From: JAJTGZ01 sp964403525
GTDB taxonomy: Bacteria > Planctomycetota > Phycisphaerae > Phycisphaerales > UBA1924
Reading direction: 5' to 3'
DNA length: 47,250 nucleotides
NCBI GenBank assembly: GCA_964403525.1
Contig: CAYOGE010000026.1
Span: 1 to 47,250 of the forward strand
The notes below the pieces were generated by a model. That model was not told where the DNA came from. It did not search any database and saw nothing but the letters and a program-made list of their open reading frames with translations. This document shows positions 46,136-47,250 of the stretch, piece by piece; positions within the stretch are counted from its first letter, which is position 1, and each line of letters begins with the position of its first letter. A program made the translations under genes and the position numbers.

Positions 46136-47221
46136 TCAGGCGCCCCGCTCGGGCGAGGGGGGGGCGAGGTTGGGGGGCGCAGGAGATGGAGGTGCCGCCT
46201 CGCCCTTGGCCGCGGCCGTCGCCCGCCGGAGCGTCTCGCGTTCGTACTCATCCAGCGCTGCATCGCCGTGCATGTGCAGCTTCGCCAGGATGCGGTCCAC
46301 CTCGTCCTGATCGACCTTGTGGCTCGCCCCGCTCCCCTTCCCCCCCTTCCCCGCCTTCACCTTCCCCTCCTTCGTCGGCGCTGGCCCGAAGAAGTCGAAG
46401 AAGTCGCGCAGGTGGTACATGTGCCGGATGAAGTAATACCCCGCCAGCGCCCCGCCGACGTGGGCCGCCTCACCCCCCGCGTTGCGTGTGCCAAAGAGCA
46501 GGCTCAGCAGCGCCAGCCCGAAGAACAGGTAGACCGCCGGCTTGATCCGCAGCGGGATGATGTAGAGCAGGTCGATCACTCGCTGCGGCACCACGAACGC
46601 CGCCGCCAGCATGATGCCGAAGATCCCCGCGCTCGCCCCCACCAGCGGTGTGCGCGTGTCGTGGAAGAGCAGCCCGGGGATGTGCACATCGGGGAAGAGG
46701 TTCCCCAGCCCGTTCAGCAGCAGGTAGGCCAGCGCCCCGAAGACGCCGCACACCAGGTACAACGCCAGGTAGCGCTTCCGACCCAGGTACTCCTCCACAT
46801 CCGGCCCGAACGTCCAGAGCCCCACGAGGTTGAACGCCAGGTGCATCCACCCAAAGTGCAGGAACTGGAACGTCACGAACCGCCAGATCTCAAACTGCCC
46901 GAACGCCTTGAACGTCGAGAAGTGCCCCCACGCCTGATCGATCGTCATCGCCCGGTAGAACTGCGTGCCGATGCGGATCCGCGTCGGCGTCACGATCGGC
47001 GCCCCGCTCGTCACCTTCTCAACCTTGCTGACACCCACCTCCAGCGCCGACTGCTTCACCTGCTCGGCGACATCGGGGATCCACTCCACCGCCACCGGCA
47101 CCGCCTGCCACCCGCCGTTGCCCGGCAGCAGAAAGAGCACCATCCCCAGCACCGCCACGGCGATGTTGATCGCCACCAGCCACCCCGTCATCGTCCAGCC
47201 GCGCGGATCAAACTTGCTCAC
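46136..47221 (-). CDS. Rhomboid family intramembrane serine protease
   Basis: This 361-residue, six- to seven-helix membrane protease starts at GTG 47221. TM1 (WLVAINIAVAVLGMVLFLL) is followed by a loop of about 65 residues, then FVTFQFLHFGWMHLAFNLV with the conserved His/Asn of the oxyanion region. The nucleophile lies in LVGASAGIFG and the catalytic His in AAHVGGALAGYY. A cytoplasmic C-terminal tail of about 100 residues contains VDQDEVDRILAKLHMHGDAA and DEYERETLRRAT, resembling the tail domain common in bacterial rhomboids. A Pro-rich end follows. Substrates are unknown. It heads the tgt-yajC-secDF run. Confidence 0.94.
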   Translation of the reverse strand: MSKFDPRGWTMTGWLVAINIAVAVLGMVLFLLPGNGGWQAVPVAVEWIPDVAEQVKQSALEVGVSKVEKVTSGAPIVTPTRIRIGTQFYRAMTIDQAWGHFSTFKAFGQFEIWRFVTFQFLHFGWMHLAFNLVGLWTFGPDVEEYLGRKRYLALYLVCGVFGALAYLLLNGLGNLFPDVHIPGLLFHDTRTPLVGASAGIFGIMLAAAFVVPQRVIDLLYIIPLRIKPAVYLFFGLALLSLLFGTRNAGGEAAHVGGALAGYYFIRHMYHLRDFFDFFGPAPTKEGKVKAGKGGKGSGASHKVDQDEVDRILAKLHMHGDAALDEYERETLRRATAAAKGEAAPPSPAPPNLAPPSPERGA

Positions 47222-47250
47222 CCCACCACCCGCGCCCCTCCGCTTTGACG

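Noticed and set aside
44978..47248. 756-codon open frame on the plus strand
   Set aside because: It is antisense to tgt and rhomboid, both with full catalytic motifs; composition is His/Arg/Gln-rich and repetitive.
1..47250. CRISPR arrays, rRNA genes and complete insertion sequences
   Set aside because: No regularly spaced repeats, rRNA signatures or transposase motifs were seen on either strand.

Overview
The window looks like chromosomal DNA of a planctomycete, most likely of the class Phycisphaerae. The evidence is high GC content, kdsB and a TonB-dependent receptor (a Gram-negative envelope), a secreted protein ending in paired NNNDF-type dockerin-like repeats, a small membrane protein with a CxxCGYD/CPEC zinc ribbon, and a single fused SecDF gene in a tgt-yajC-secDF cluster. 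This assignment rests on gene content and motifs, not on a phylogeny.

Layout. 1-1690: the right end of an integrated element, with an excisionase-like HTH gene and a tyrosine integrase whose 3' end runs antisense into a tRNA-Gly(CCC) gene. 1975-7033: a TonB receptor, an orphan ABC-type binding protein and a hybrid histidine kinase, a probable sensing unit. 7063-14845: ileS (carrying two palindromic insertions), a secreted protein that may be a clan CD cysteine peptidase, a sugar-type ABC ATPase and a polytopic membrane protein. 14956-21769: acyl-CoA dehydrogenase, def-fmt, and a TPR protein followed by kdsB and argJ. 22114-25203: HMG-CoA lyase followed by two crotonase-family genes, together suggesting branched-chain amino acid or acyl-CoA breakdown. 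25334-27872: a sugar-type ABC permease and binding protein, plausible partners of the ATPase 12 kb upstream. 27952-32830: aspartate kinase, a degenerate QueC-like protein, tRNA-Met and an S41 protease. 33046-36749: pdhA-pdhB-pdhC. 36882-40431: the dockerin-anchored secreted protein, UDP-glucuronate decarboxylase and a LysM protein. 40585-47221: rhomboid-tgt-yajC-secDF on the minus strand.

The most notable object is inside the HMG-CoA lyase gene. A 553-bp cassette encoding a DUF559 (Vsr-like nuclease fold) domain is bounded by 38-bp inverted repeats that differ at one base. It sits in frame, adds 189 residues to an otherwise complete 307-residue lyase, and enters at a loop predicted to lie away from the active site. 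A solitary copy of the same 38-bp repeat, differing at that same single base, is inserted in frame in ileS. Together these suggest a repeat family associated with a DUF559 nuclease that spreads into coding sequence without breaking the frame, comparable in logic to REP/RAYT systems or Rickettsia palindromic elements. A second pattern is a TANNNT box 5-8 nt before the start codon of at least seven genes that lack a Shine-Dalgarno sequence, suggesting leaderless transcripts.
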